Of a stretch of 53,494 bases of DNA, positions 27,063 through 35,561 are shown one piece after another. A program made the position numbers and the translations under genes. The notes under the pieces are model-generated. The model searched no databases. It was not told the DNA's origin and worked only from the letters and a program-made list of their open reading frames with translations. The stretch comes from an uncultured Lactobacillus sp. (GTDB lineage: Bacteria; Bacillota; Bacilli; Lactobacillales; Lactobacillaceae): NCBI RefSeq assembly GCF_945290125.1, contig NZ_CALYQV010000006.1, positions 1 through 53,494 of the forward strand. The letters run 5' to 3'. Position 1 is the stretch's first letter, and each line of letters opens with the position of its first letter.

Positions 27063-27819
27063 TTTTCTCCCCCACTTTTACCATGTTTTTTGCTAAAAAG
27101 GTTGTTGCTAATGGTACTGTTAATAATACACCAATTAAAGAATACATTATAATTAAAGCTTCATTAACAAACATTTTTTCATTTAGTACTTCGCCTAAAG
27201 TGTAATTCAAACGAATGTACCATAAAAATAATGAAAGGAAGCTGCCAAACATTCCAAATAAAATAGTATTCATTGCTGTGCCCAAGACGTCATTACCAAT
27301 TTTGGCTCCGCTAGCTCTCAGATCTTCATACGAAATTGCTGGATTATGTTTTTTGATTTCCAGCAAACCTGAACTCATTGATACAGCAGCTTCTGCCACT
27401 GCGCCAAGTGTGGAAAAGATGGCAACTGCTACTGCAATTAAGGGATAACTTAAGCCCGGCATTTGCGACAAGCCAACCAAAATTTCACCAGCTTCTGGTC
27501 CAAGTCCGGCAGCTTGCGCCAGCCATTCAAAACCCAGAACGATCAAGCTGGCTGCTAAACAAACAACCAGAGAAGAATAAAATGAATTTTTAGCAACCTG
27601 ATAATCATGCGTGCCTAAGAAAATAATAGTTACCAATTTTAAAGGAACAAAAATCAAAATCAAAAGAGGAATGTTGATACCCCAAGAAATCAAGATGGCG
27701 ACTAAGATTAGTAATAAAGTGTTGATCAAAACGCTAAAGAAACTGCGAATTCCCGTTTCTCCACCTACAATCGTCATTAAGATTGCCAGCACGATCAGTA
27801 AGGCCGTTAATGTACTCAT
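27049..27819 (-). CDS. YibE/F-family membrane protein (YibF-like)
   Basis: A 256-residue polytopic protein of the YibE/F family, with seven or so hydrophobic segments, the conserved 'GAVAEAAVSMSSGLLEI' and 'GNDVLGTAMNTILFGMFG'. The family's function is not known; it occurs as pairs in Firmicutes. The gene overlaps its partner upstream by four bases (ATGA) and the esterase downstream, showing a translationally coupled trio. Confidence 0.85.
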   Translation of the reverse strand: MSTLTALLIVLAILMTIVGGETGIRSFFSVLINTLLLILVAILISWGINIPLLILIFVPLKLVTIIFLGTHDYQVAKNSFYSSLVVCLAASLIVLGFEWLAQAAGLGPEAGEILVGLSQMPGLSYPLIAVAVAIFSTLGAVAEAAVSMSSGLLEIKKHNPAISYEDLRASGAKIGNDVLGTAMNTILFGMFGSFLSLFLWYIRLNYTLGEVLNEKMFVNEALIIMYSLIGVLLTVPLATTFLAKNMVKVGEKNESK

Positions 27820-28940
27820 TCTTCAGTCCCCACTTTCCGCTTTTTTTCTTCTAAAAACAGCAGACTGCAGCCAGTGGCAAAGACAACTGTTAAAACTATA
27901 CCAATCGCTGAGATAATACTCTGCGTGACACCAAGTGAAAGAGTAAAACCAAAGGTGGAACGCAAACTGTTATTATCGCGCAAATAGATAATTGTCATTG
28001 GCAATTCTTCAGACATAAAGATTAACACCAAAACATTAATCAGAGGTCCCATGATTTCCTGACCCATAGTACGTCCACTTTTAATTAATTGCTTAGCAGT
28101 TAAATCTGCTTTAGTCTGAATTAATTCATAAAGACTGGAAATAATATCAGTAGCTTCATCCATTACAGCCCCTAAAATGCCTAGCAAGGTTTGTGCTAAA
28201 AAGATGCCGCGAGGATCTTGGGTGGCGTAATCTCCCATTTCGTATTTGATCTCCGATTCACCAGTCAGGCGCATAATCAAGTAACACAGTGCAAAAGAAA
28301 CAAAAGTACCTAAAATTGTTGCCAGCCACGTTGTCAGCATTTTACGATTAAAGCCTTGAACAACCAATAAACTAAAGAATGAAAAAACAATATCAGCCAA
28401 ACCAAACAGCAGGACAATATAAGAGCCGTTAAGTTTGATATCCAGCATGATAACAATATAAAAAATCATCCAGCTGAGTATCATTGACGCGATTAAGTTA
28501 AATGATTTTTTACCGGCAACTGCAACCATTAGCGTTGACATTACAGTCAAAGCTAAAACCAAAACCCAGTCTCGTTTGGGATCCTGAATAACCGGTTCAC
28601 CATGTTTAACATTGACCAACACTCTTTGACCCGCGCGAAATTTTTGTGTAACTAATTGCGAGGGGTAATACATATTAATAGTTTTATAGGTTTGACCCTT
28701 AAACTTACCTGACAAAACTTTTAAATGAAGGACCTGCTTTCTGGTTTCATCTTTATTGCCATAGACATCTGTACTTTTTTCTTCTAAAGTATCCTTAATC
28801 TTAGTATCGGTAATTACAGCCACATCATTTTTAGAATAAATATCTGTCGCAAAATAGGTACAAGCTGTTAGAATCAAGCCTATAGCTGCAATTAATACCG
28901 CAAATAAGTAGCGCTTTTTTATTTTTTTCAACCAAATCAT
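27816..28940 (-). CDS. YibE/F-family membrane protein (YibE-like)
   Basis: A 374-residue protein. After an N-terminal membrane anchor ('YLFAVLIAAIGLILTACTYF') comes an extracytoplasmic beta-rich domain (about residues 40-125, 'VLSGKFKGQTYKTINMYYP..LV'), then at least six membrane segments with the family motif 'GILGAVMDEATDIISSLYEL' and 'GQEIMGPLINVLVLIFM'. It is the first gene of the coupled trio. The 'LTAC' near the anchor resembles a lipobox, but its position in a long uncleaved helix makes that unlikely. No specific ligand is known. Confidence 0.82.
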   Translation of the reverse strand: MIWLKKIKKRYLFAVLIAAIGLILTACTYFATDIYSKNDVAVITDTKIKDTLEEKSTDVYGNKDETRKQVLHLKVLSGKFKGQTYKTINMYYPSQLVTQKFRAGQRVLVNVKHGEPVIQDPKRDWVLVLALTVMSTLMVAVAGKKSFNLIASMILSWMIFYIVIMLDIKLNGSYIVLLFGLADIVFSFFSLLVVQGFNRKMLTTWLATILGTFVSFALCYLIMRLTGESEIKYEMGDYATQDPRGIFLAQTLLGILGAVMDEATDIISSLYELIQTKADLTAKQLIKSGRTMGQEIMGPLINVLVLIFMSEELPMTIIYLRDNNSLRSTFGFTLSLGVTQSIISAIGIVLTVVFATGCSLLFLEEKKRKVGTEE

Positions 28941-29030
28941 TCCAATCGATTTATACTTACCTACTGTAACTTAAAAGCAGCCATTAAACATAAATTTTAA
29001 GCTAAGTTTGCAAAATTTAAATATTATAAA

Positions 29031-29056
29031 AACGGCTTTTAACTAAAAGTCGTTTC
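29031..29056 (-). terminator. Terminator of the MerR-like coiled-coil gene
   Basis: Arms around 29031-29040 (aaacggcttt) and 29046-29054 (aaagtcgttt) form a stem with one mismatch, followed on the minus strand by T-rich sequence. It directly follows the stop at 29065. Confidence 0.65.
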
Positions 29057-29064
29057 TTCTATAC

Positions 29065-29838
29065 CTACATATCGAGAAACCGTTGCCACCAATGTGTTTT
29101 TTCCGGCTCAACCTGCATGTCTGCTAATGTCCGGTGAGTATTGGCACTAGCACCTTTCTCAGCGTTTTCTTTAGCTTTAGCCAAAATTTCTTCATGCATT
29201 TGCTGGCTTGACTTTTCTTCGTCTTGTGCAACCTGAGCTCGCTTTGCAGCTGCAGTTAGTGGCTTAGTATCAGGCATCTCGTCAACATCTGTTATATCAT
29301 CATTAGTCACGATTCCTGAAATATCAGGCAAAACGCTAAAATCATCTGTTGAACTAGTAGTTTTAGGAACAGGCTTTTCCAACTCTTTTTGCTTTTCCAA
29401 TAACTGTTTATTCTGCATTTCGATATGATCCAACTGTTTTTGCAGATTACTCAGTGCCGTATTCTGCTGGCCAATTGTTTGCTGTAAAGCATTCAGTAGT
29501 TTCACCATCTGAGAAGTAGACATTACTTCCTGCTTTTTGTCATCTTCTGTTTTTTTAGGCTTATCTTTTTTAGCAGTAACCGCAAAAACCTGTTGAGCAG
29601 CTTCCTGTAAGGTTAAACCGTTATCCTGCGCCAATTTGTGAAAATCTTCCAGGTCCTGCACATCCTGCTTGCTATACAAACGCGCATTTTGCTTTGTTCT
29701 GGCATAATAATCAGGCTTACTAGTAACTTTTTCCACAATTAAAGAATATTTACGTAATGTAGCAACACTAATGTGCAGGTGTTTAGCTGTTGCCGAAGGT
29801 GCGGTTAATTCTTCAAAATTATGCTTATCTTCACTCAT
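29065..29838 (-). CDS. MerR-like HTH protein with coiled coil and aromatic C-terminal tail
   Basis: A 257-residue protein. Residues about 10-75 form a MerR-type winged HTH ('SATAKHLHISVATLRKYSLIVEK', 'YSKQDVQDLEDFHKLAQDNGLTL'). Residues about 115-160 are a Gln-rich coiled coil ('ALQQTIGQQNTALSNLQKQL...'). A disordered acidic part follows, and the last residues are 'HWWQRFLDM'. The overall plan (DNA-binding head, coiled coil, C-terminal amphipathic tip) recalls RacA-like chromosome-organising proteins rather than a metal-responsive regulator. The gene overlaps nothing but lies 25 bases after ddl, so the two are probably co-transcribed. Function is inferred only. Confidence 0.6.
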   Translation of the reverse strand: MSEDKHNFEELTAPSATAKHLHISVATLRKYSLIVEKVTSKPDYYARTKQNARLYSKQDVQDLEDFHKLAQDNGLTLQEAAQQVFAVTAKKDKPKKTEDDKKQEVMSTSQMVKLLNALQQTIGQQNTALSNLQKQLDHIEMQNKQLLEKQKELEKPVPKTTSSTDDFSVLPDISGIVTNDDITDVDEMPDTKPLTAAAKRAQVAQDEEKSSQQMHEEILAKAKENAEKGASANTHRTLADMQVEPEKTHWWQRFLDM

Positions 29839-29863
29839 CAGATATACTCCCTAGCACAATTAA

Positions 29864-30949
29864 TTAACCAATTTTATGTAACAGGCTTTTCTTATGGTCA
29901 AAACGCTCCTGCGCTTTTCCAATTAAACGGGTAATCAGTTCAGAATACGAAATACCTGCTTCTTCAAACAGCTTAGGATACATACTAATATTAGTGAAAC
30001 CGGGCAGTGCATTAACTTCTGTCAAAATAACTTTATTATCACTGGCACGTAATGTCGAATCAACCCGAGCCAAGCCACTGCATTCTGTAACTTGATATAC
30101 TTTTAAAGCGTTTGCTCTAACTTTATCTACAATTTCTTGAGGTAATTTTGCCGGAATTTGCAAGGTAGTAGTGGAATCAGCATCATACTTATTTTCATAA
30201 CTGTAAAAAGTCCCAGCCGCATTGATAATTTGGCCTACGCCTGAAACAATCGGCTTGTCATTACCTAAAACAGCAGTTTCAACTTCCGTACCATGAATGG
30301 TTTCTTCAATTAAGACCTTGTCATCATATCTAAAAGCGTCAGCTAAAGCATCATCAAATTCTTCTTTATTGGTAACATGATGAACGCCAACTGAAGAGCC
30401 TTGGTTTGACGGCTTAACAAATAGGTCAGAGCCTAGTTTCTCACTGACTTTATCATAATCGCGTTTGGCATTAGCAGCATCTTCATATTCAAAGCGTTTA
30501 ATCGCAATCCAGTTAGCAACAGGAACGCCAACACGCTGTGCTAAAATTTTGGTAAATTCCTTGTCCATGGTTACAGCAGAAGCTAACACGTCATCACCAA
30601 CAAAAGGTTTATTCAAGATTCTGAATAGTCCTTGCAGACAACCGTCCTCACCTAAATTACCATGCACAATTGGAAAGAAAACATCAATTTCCGGCAAATT
30701 TTGCAGTTGAATTAAGTTTGAAATATTGGCCACTTCATGTGGATTCTCAATAGTGTATTTAGGATATTTTAAAACTTTAAATGAATCCTCTTCACTTGCT
30801 AAATAGCCATCATTAGTTATCCAAATTGGGTGAACATCAAACTTATTTTGGTCAATCGCATTATAAATATTGTGGCCTGACATGATTGAGACTTCATATT
30901 CAGATGAATTTCCACCAAAAATTAAACCAACTTGTGTTTTCTTAGTCAT
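29864..30949 (-). CDS. ddl: D-alanine--D-alanine ligase
   Basis: A 361-residue ATP-grasp ligase. 'FGGNSSEYEVS' opens the N-terminal domain; 'GEDGCLQG', 'VKPSNQGSSVGV' and 'EVNALPGFT' are the usual ATP- and substrate-binding blocks. The specificity position in 'YENKY' is Tyr255. Tyr there gives D-Ala-D-Ala, whereas Phe in the same place gives D-Ala-D-lactate in vancomycin-resistant leuconostocs and many other lactobacilli. So this strain should make ordinary D-Ala-D-Ala peptidoglycan precursors. It is first in a two-gene unit with the coiled-coil protein. Confidence 0.95.
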   Translation of the reverse strand: MTKKTQVGLIFGGNSSEYEVSIMSGHNIYNAIDQNKFDVHPIWITNDGYLASEEDSFKVLKYPKYTIENPHEVANISNLIQLQNLPEIDVFFPIVHGNLGEDGCLQGLFRILNKPFVGDDVLASAVTMDKEFTKILAQRVGVPVANWIAIKRFEYEDAANAKRDYDKVSEKLGSDLFVKPSNQGSSVGVHHVTNKEEFDDALADAFRYDDKVLIEETIHGTEVETAVLGNDKPIVSGVGQIINAAGTFYSYENKYDADSTTTLQIPAKLPQEIVDKVRANALKVYQVTECSGLARVDSTLRASDNKVILTEVNALPGFTNISMYPKLFEEAGISYSELITRLIGKAQERFDHKKSLLHKIG

Positions 30950-31055
30950 TATTTTTACCTCTTAGCATTATTTCTTAACTTTTTATTATACGTCAAGAAA
31001 AACCCGAAGAATTGTAATTTAGACAATTTTTTAGGATTATTTTTATTATAAGCAA

Positions 31056-31076
31056 AAAGCCTTGTATAAGGCAAAA
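31056..31076 (-). terminator. Short terminator after the helveticin-like gene
   Basis: A five-base stem, gcctt / aaggc (31059-31063 and 31068-31072), with a tttttg tail on the minus strand, 40 bases past the stop at 31118. It is weak because of the short stem. Confidence 0.5.
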
Positions 31077-31117
31077 TCATCAACAAAAAATTTATACTAT
31101 ATTAAAAAAATACCTTT

Positions 31118-32140
31118 TTATTCCCAGGTTATTTCATAAAGCTTATTTATTTTTGTGGGATGCTTGCCAGGATTAACCGGATCAAAAGACTGGTGGTAGG
31201 CTACAGTCAAATAGATATCATTACTGCTAATCAGTTGTATGCCTTCTAGCTCAGTATAATAACCGGCTAGCTCTAATTCATTTTTCTGAGACAAATCAAT
31301 TAGTTCCCAATATGACGGATTGACTGCATTCCAAAGAATTTTAACAATTTTGCGGTTTTGGCCCAGTCTGTAGTCTGCAAACTGGCTGGAAATATAGATA
31401 TTACAGTTATTATCAATGGCAAATCCCTGCAGCGAGCCTACTAATCCCATGCGACCAGACAAATCTGGTATTTTAAATGCAGCTAAACATCTTATTGTAG
31501 TAATATCAACATGTTTAGTTAACGTTGTTGCTTCATCAAGCGCATTATTAATATCGTTTAAATAGTAGAGTGCAAAATAGCCGGTAAAGTCATTATCCCC
31601 ATAAGCTATTAAAAAGTAATTTAAATTAGGAGAAACAGCAACTTCTACACGTGCAAATTGATCTCCACTGCAACCGACACCAAAATCAGCTCCTGCATAA
31701 TTTAAATTGGACAATCGCGGCCGCATTTTAGTATTTGCAGTAACCTTAAAATATCGTGGAATTGCAATACGTGCAATTTGCTTAGACCAGCTAGACCAAC
31801 CTGAATTCAAATCATTTGGCTTGGTGCCAATAAACCACTGCCCATTTCTTCCTGCATACTCCAAAGTTTGTGTATGACCAGCAGCCGTTCCAGTTAGATG
31901 TAAAACCGGTAATTGCTTATTAAAAGAAACATTACTGTTATTTTGACCACGATAAACAAAAGTATCCCCAGCTACATGTTGCAAAGCATAAGCATAGCCA
32001 TTATTGATAGTAGTTTTCTGAACTACTACTTGACGCAAGTCCTTATCTACCGGACCGGTTATCCCATCCCAATCATCTAAGTTACTCCTTAAGCTGATAC
32101 TGATATTTTTTGCCAGCTGCATATTTGCATTATTAATCAA
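31118..32140 (-). CDS. Helveticin J-family class III bacteriocin
   Basis: A 340-residue protein with a TTG start (GAGGACAAAG upstream). It follows helveticin J almost along its length: 'AYALQHVAGDTFVYRG', 'GHTQTLEYAGRNGQWFIGTKP', 'WSKQIARI', 'RLSNLNYAG', 'RVEVAVSPNLNYFLIA', 'GFAIDNNCNIYISSQ', 'IQLISSNDIYLTVAYH' and a terminal 'LYEITW'. Helveticin J is a large heat-labile bacteriocin of lactobacilli thought to act on the envelope of related strains. No signal peptide is evident, as in helveticin J. No immunity or export gene is next to it. It diverges from a secreted CAP-domain gene. Confidence 0.85.
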   Translation of the reverse strand: MINNANMQLAKNISISLRSNLDDWDGITGPVDKDLRQVVVQKTTINNGYAYALQHVAGDTFVYRGQNNSNVSFNKQLPVLHLTGTAAGHTQTLEYAGRNGQWFIGTKPNDLNSGWSSWSKQIARIAIPRYFKVTANTKMRPRLSNLNYAGADFGVGCSGDQFARVEVAVSPNLNYFLIAYGDNDFTGYFALYYLNDINNALDEATTLTKHVDITTIRCLAAFKIPDLSGRMGLVGSLQGFAIDNNCNIYISSQFADYRLGQNRKIVKILWNAVNPSYWELIDLSQKNELELAGYYTELEGIQLISSNDIYLTVAYHQSFDPVNPGKHPTKINKLYEITWE

Positions 32141-32263
32141 AATACTTTGTCCTCATAAAAGCCTTGTGCAACAAATTATTAAACATCACTATTTTTTCAA
32201 TCTTAATAATAGTTAATTTAATTTTGCCTTATAATTTATACTAAAGAAAGGAGAGCTCTTTAA

Positions 32264-33268
32264 ATGATAAAGAAAATTTATACTGCCCTCTTGTGCTTAC
32301 TTTTCATTTTTCCATTTAGTAACACCAAAGTTTATGCGGCAGAATTCACTCCTGACGAAATAAATAAGGTAACCCATTTACAACAGGAATATGCACAGCT
32401 TGATAATACCACTTTTAATTTTAATAATCTTTATCTGAGCAAACCCCAGTTTAAAAACAGATTTAAACAAGGTACACTCGTTCCTGCTTACCTCAATAGT
32501 CAATTAGCCTACACCAACTATTATAGACAGCTATTTGGCTTGACCCCTATTAAAGAAAATTTTCAGGATAATATTGCTGCGCAAAAAACTGCAGCTGTAC
32601 TGGCCGCACTTAATGCTAACCCTAGGATTAACCAACATAGCCTGCCTTTTGAAAAGCGCCCGAAAGTAATTAATAAAAACGTTTGGCAGCTAGCTCGCAA
32701 CATTTCGAGCAAAGCTAACCTTAATTTCAATACTAGTGACCAATCAGCTGGTGATGTTATTACTGATCTGCTAACCGACCAATATAATTTAACAGGCGCT
32801 GACACTGGTCACCGAGCATGGCTATTATCAACACGCCTAACATCAACTGGAGCAGGCGCTGCGTATGGTAAAAATGGCTACCGCTATTCTGTTCAAAAAG
32901 TTTTTAATCCTGATGATGTTTTTCGTATTCCCAGCCAAGAAATGGTAACTTATCCTAGCAGCGATGTTTTTCCAATTGAACTTTTGCAAGGTCAAAATAT
33001 TGCCTGGTCTGTCTATCTTTCAGATCAAAGCTTTAAAGGCAATCCAATAATTACCATTACTGATAAGGATACTGCCCAAACTTATCAGGCTAAAAATGTC
33101 CATAATTACAGTAAGAGTGGCTATGGCAATTTTGAAACTATTATCACTTATTATCCTGGATCAATCCCGCTAGTTGTTGGTCATGAATATGAAGTAAAAA
33201 TCTCGGGTTTGACCAGTTATACCTTTAAGCTGTTTCAACTTAAAAATCCTTCTGAATTAATTCAATAA
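32264..33268 (+). CDS. Secreted CAP/SCP-like domain protein
   Basis: A 334-residue precursor with a clear signal peptide ('KIYTALLCLLFIFPFSNTKVYA', cleavage after about residue 25). Residues about 70-215 resemble a CAP-like domain ('AYTNYYRQLFGLTPI', 'AQKTAAVLAA', 'NQHSLP', 'DTGHRAWLLS'), as found in lactobacillar SEC10/PgrA-type surface proteins. The C-terminal 110 residues look like an extra beta domain. There is no LPXTG motif, so it is secreted or loosely attached. The gene has its own TATAAT (32230-32235) and GGAG site. Its role is unknown. Confidence 0.7.
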   Translation: MIKKIYTALLCLLFIFPFSNTKVYAAEFTPDEINKVTHLQQEYAQLDNTTFNFNNLYLSKPQFKNRFKQGTLVPAYLNSQLAYTNYYRQLFGLTPIKENFQDNIAAQKTAAVLAALNANPRINQHSLPFEKRPKVINKNVWQLARNISSKANLNFNTSDQSAGDVITDLLTDQYNLTGADTGHRAWLLSTRLTSTGAGAAYGKNGYRYSVQKVFNPDDVFRIPSQEMVTYPSSDVFPIELLQGQNIAWSVYLSDQSFKGNPIITITDKDTAQTYQAKNVHNYSKSGYGNFETIITYYPGSIPLVVGHEYEVKISGLTSYTFKLFQLKNPSELIQ

Positions 33269-33339
33269 TAAAAACCTCGGAAAATGATGTGTCCTATGAC
33301 GACCATGTGTTTTCATTATTAAATAATGAAAACAATCAG

Positions 33340-34254
33340 CTATTTAAAAAGTTCCAACATAAGTTCTTCAATTGCATTCAAAGTATCCTGAAAGTTTACC
33401 TTTTGGGCATAAGCTTTTTGGTGGGTATAATTTTCCCATTTATCTCGCATTGCCTTACTACTTTTTATGTCATTTAATGTAATTTGCTATAAATAATTTT
33501 CTTTATTTACTTTTTCAAAAATTTCATTAAAACTGTTCCTTGAATTAGCAGTATTTTCTAAAGCAGTTCTAGCTATGGGTAAGTTCAGCTTTATTTTTTT
33601 ATAATCTGTTAGTTTTCTAAGCTTGTTTAACATATATATGTCATAAAAGTCTTTCATTCGAGTATTAGCAGTACTGCGACTAAATACTGTTTCTAGTTTT
33701 TGGGCAATGATAGTTTCATTATTATAAGCAAAAATTTCTATTGAACTATCATCGATCAAAGAATTATATTCATATTTGATTTCTTTAGGGGTTATGATAT
33801 CACCGGTAGAAATATCTATTTTGATATTGGCCTTAGATTTTTTATATAGAGTGCCCAGTAAATGAACTCGGTTCCTAACATATTCAGCTCCTTCATGTAT
33901 CTTTTGTACATTACCAACTCTTTTAATTTCAATTGGGTCACTTTTACTTGGAATAATATTGCAAATTTCATCAACCATTTTTGTTGCTTCGGAAGAAGTC
34001 AAATTCTTTCCTTTAATATCTGTATCAATATCTTCTGTTGTTCTGTTATTAACGCCAATTAAACTTGACAACAAAAATCCACCCTTTAAGATTAAATTGT
34101 TTTTATATTTTGATTTGGCTATTCTTTTTACAAAATCATCTAAAGTAAATTCCTCCAAAATTACCTGTGTAGATGTATTATTATCCTTTACCAGTTTACA
34201 TATATGAGCTATCATTTGTTGATTATTAGTAAAACTTCGAAATTTATCATTCAT
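33340..34254 (-). pseudogene. abiEii: AbiEii-family nucleotidyltransferase toxin with in-frame amber stop
   Basis: The open frame 33487-34254 encodes 255 residues with the nucleotidyltransferase motifs of AbiEii toxins: 'KGGFLLSSL', 'TEDIDTD', 'KIDISTGD' and 'QKLETVFSR..ANTRMKDFYDIYML'. The frame stops at TAG (33487-33489). Read on, the same frame gives 48 more codons ('SSKAMRDKWENYTHQKAYAQ', then a helix ending in 'LMLELFK') to TAG at 33340. That extension looks like the normal C-terminal helical part of AbiEii, so the amber codon is a premature stop and the intact protein would be about 304 residues. AbiE is a type IV toxin/antitoxin and phage-abortive system. Catalytic motifs precede the stop, so partial activity cannot be excluded. 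Confidence 0.75.
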
Positions 34255-34256
34255 TT

Positions 34257-34856
34257 TTATAGCAATATTTCTAGGTATTCTTGAACTTTTTTAACAGTTT
34301 TGAATTTTCTTGCAAAGTACAGCAATTTGGCAATATTTTTATTCGGCTGTTTTAAATACTGCTTATAAGCCTTATTTATTATTTCAGGATCAATGTGATT
34401 CTGTGGTCGTAGTATTTCTGCCATAGTTCGATCAATAGAATAAACCCTAACATTATTTCCACTAGGAGTTTTTACTATTTCTATACCCAAATTATACATT
34501 TGAAGTACTTGTTGATGAGGCACAATTTGTTCTTTTAGCTTTGAATTTTTATATCCTCTCGGAAAGGTAAGATCAATTTTATCTGGAACACGATCACTCA
34601 AACCATATAAATAAAGTGCAGACCTCAACGATATTATTCCCTTCTTGAGCCTAAGCTGAATAGTATAAAAAGCATCTTCCAAATGGTTTGGACTACCATA
34701 AATTCCTTTATCAATCAAAATTAACGTATTGTTATTAAGATAGCTCTTAATTTGTTGTCCTGAAAAGTTTTTCTTTGTGAGTTGTTTTCTAGACAGCACA
34801 TAGTTATTTTGTTTCAACAAATTTTCCAATTCAGATTTTCTAGTCATTTTAGTCAC
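34257..34856 (-). CDS. abiEi: AbiEi-family antitoxin
   Basis: A 199-residue protein from the GTG at 34856, or 196 from the ATG at 34847. The N-terminal winged HTH ('VLSRKQLTKKNFSGQQIKSYL', 'LIDKGIYGSP') and the following 'ISLRSALYLYGLSDRVPDKIDLTFPRGY' block are the AbiEi antitoxin domains. In the type IV systems it counteracts the AbiEii toxin and represses its own operon by binding inverted repeats. The toxin gene follows after two bases. The reading frame is intact, unlike that of the toxin. Confidence 0.85.
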   Translation of the reverse strand: MTKMTRKSELENLLKQNNYVLSRKQLTKKNFSGQQIKSYLNNNTLILIDKGIYGSPNHLEDAFYTIQLRLKKGIISLRSALYLYGLSDRVPDKIDLTFPRGYKNSKLKEQIVPHQQVLQMYNLGIEIVKTPSGNNVRVYSIDRTMAEILRPQNHIDPEIINKAYKQYLKQPNKNIAKLLYFARKFKTVKKVQEYLEILL

Positions 34857-34860
34857 ATTC

Positions 34861-34915
34861 TCTTATCTACATTATACCCCATTATATAAAATGTTGGGGT
34901 ATAATATAGATAAAA
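34861..34915 (-). promoter_or_regulatory. AbiE operator/promoter: inverted repeat with 20-base arms
   Basis: Arms 34861-34880 and 34896-34915 are inverted copies with 18 of 20 positions matching, separated by 15 bases; the core is attatacccc / ggggtataat. The left arm holds a minus-strand TATAAT (34872-34877) only about 15-25 bases before the antitoxin start, so the leader must be very short. AbiEi proteins bind such paired inverted repeats to repress the operon. A -35 box is not obvious. Confidence 0.7.
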
Positions 34916-34925
34916 TTAAATAAAT

Positions 34926-34964
34926 AAAAACCATATTTCGAAACATAAGTGAAATATGGTTCTT
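34926..34964 (-). terminator. Terminator of the nucleoside deoxyribosyltransferase gene
   Basis: Perfect 11-base arms (aaccatatttc at 34929-34939 and gaaatatggtt at 34951-34961) with T-rich sequence beyond on the minus strand. It lies 77 bases past the stop at 35041. Confidence 0.7.
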
Positions 34965-35040
34965 ATTAAAACGAATTAATATCTATTTTCAGAGAGTTAT
35001 TTGCATCTTTAAGTAGATATTTTTTGAACTGAGTAAAACT

Positions 35041-35514
35041 TTAGAGGTAGCGCGCAACAGCAGTCAACAAATCTTTTTCATTATTAACTATGGTTCCATT
35101 AAGCTTAATCAAACCAGTAGTATACAAGTTAACATAATGAAATTGGTTTTCAGCAATCTGAGTTAGAGCATGTAGCTTTTTTTGATTAATAGCGCCCTGT
35201 TGGCGTGTATCAGTGTATAAGCCAATTATAGGAATCTCTTTTGCATAAGCCACACCTATTTCACTGGCAACACCATTATCAATGCTAAGTCCATCAAGAA
35301 CCGCTACCATCAAATCACTATTGAGTAATTTTGCGGTATCTGCCTGGGCGATCATTTTAGAATCAGCATACGCTTGTTTATCATTAATTGACGCGTTTTC
35401 TTGAGGTAAATATAAATCAATGGCATCATCTATTTGCCGAATCTTTGTCGCTAATTGCGCGTTATAATTGATTTCTGCTTGTGAAAACAAGGCATTTGCA
35501 AAATAAATTTTCAT
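35041..35514 (-). CDS. Nucleoside 2-deoxyribosyltransferase
   Basis: A 157-residue protein of the NDT family found in lactobacilli. 'IYFANALFSQAE' at the start, 'DLYLPQENAS', 'LLNSDLMVAVLDGLSIDNGVASEIGVAYA' (catalytic Glu in 'ASEIG') and 'IPIIGLYTDTRQ' match the fold and active site. It exchanges the base on deoxyribonucleosides for purine and pyrimidine salvage. It is monocistronic. Confidence 0.85.
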   Translation of the reverse strand: MKIYFANALFSQAEINYNAQLATKIRQIDDAIDLYLPQENASINDKQAYADSKMIAQADTAKLLNSDLMVAVLDGLSIDNGVASEIGVAYAKEIPIIGLYTDTRQQGAINQKKLHALTQIAENQFHYVNLYTTGLIKLNGTIVNNEKDLLTAVARYL

Positions 35515-35561
35515 TTGAACTTCCTTTGGTAAAAGTAATTAGTTGCTTTAAGCCAATCACT

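Noticed and set aside
27816..28940. YibE-like protein as a lipoprotein
   Set aside because: The LTAC motif lies inside a long membrane helix of a polytopic protein, so cleavage is improbable.
33289..33477. Plus-strand 62-codon frame
   Set aside because: It is the antisense of the AbiEii C-terminal tail and has no ribosome binding site or recognisable similarity.
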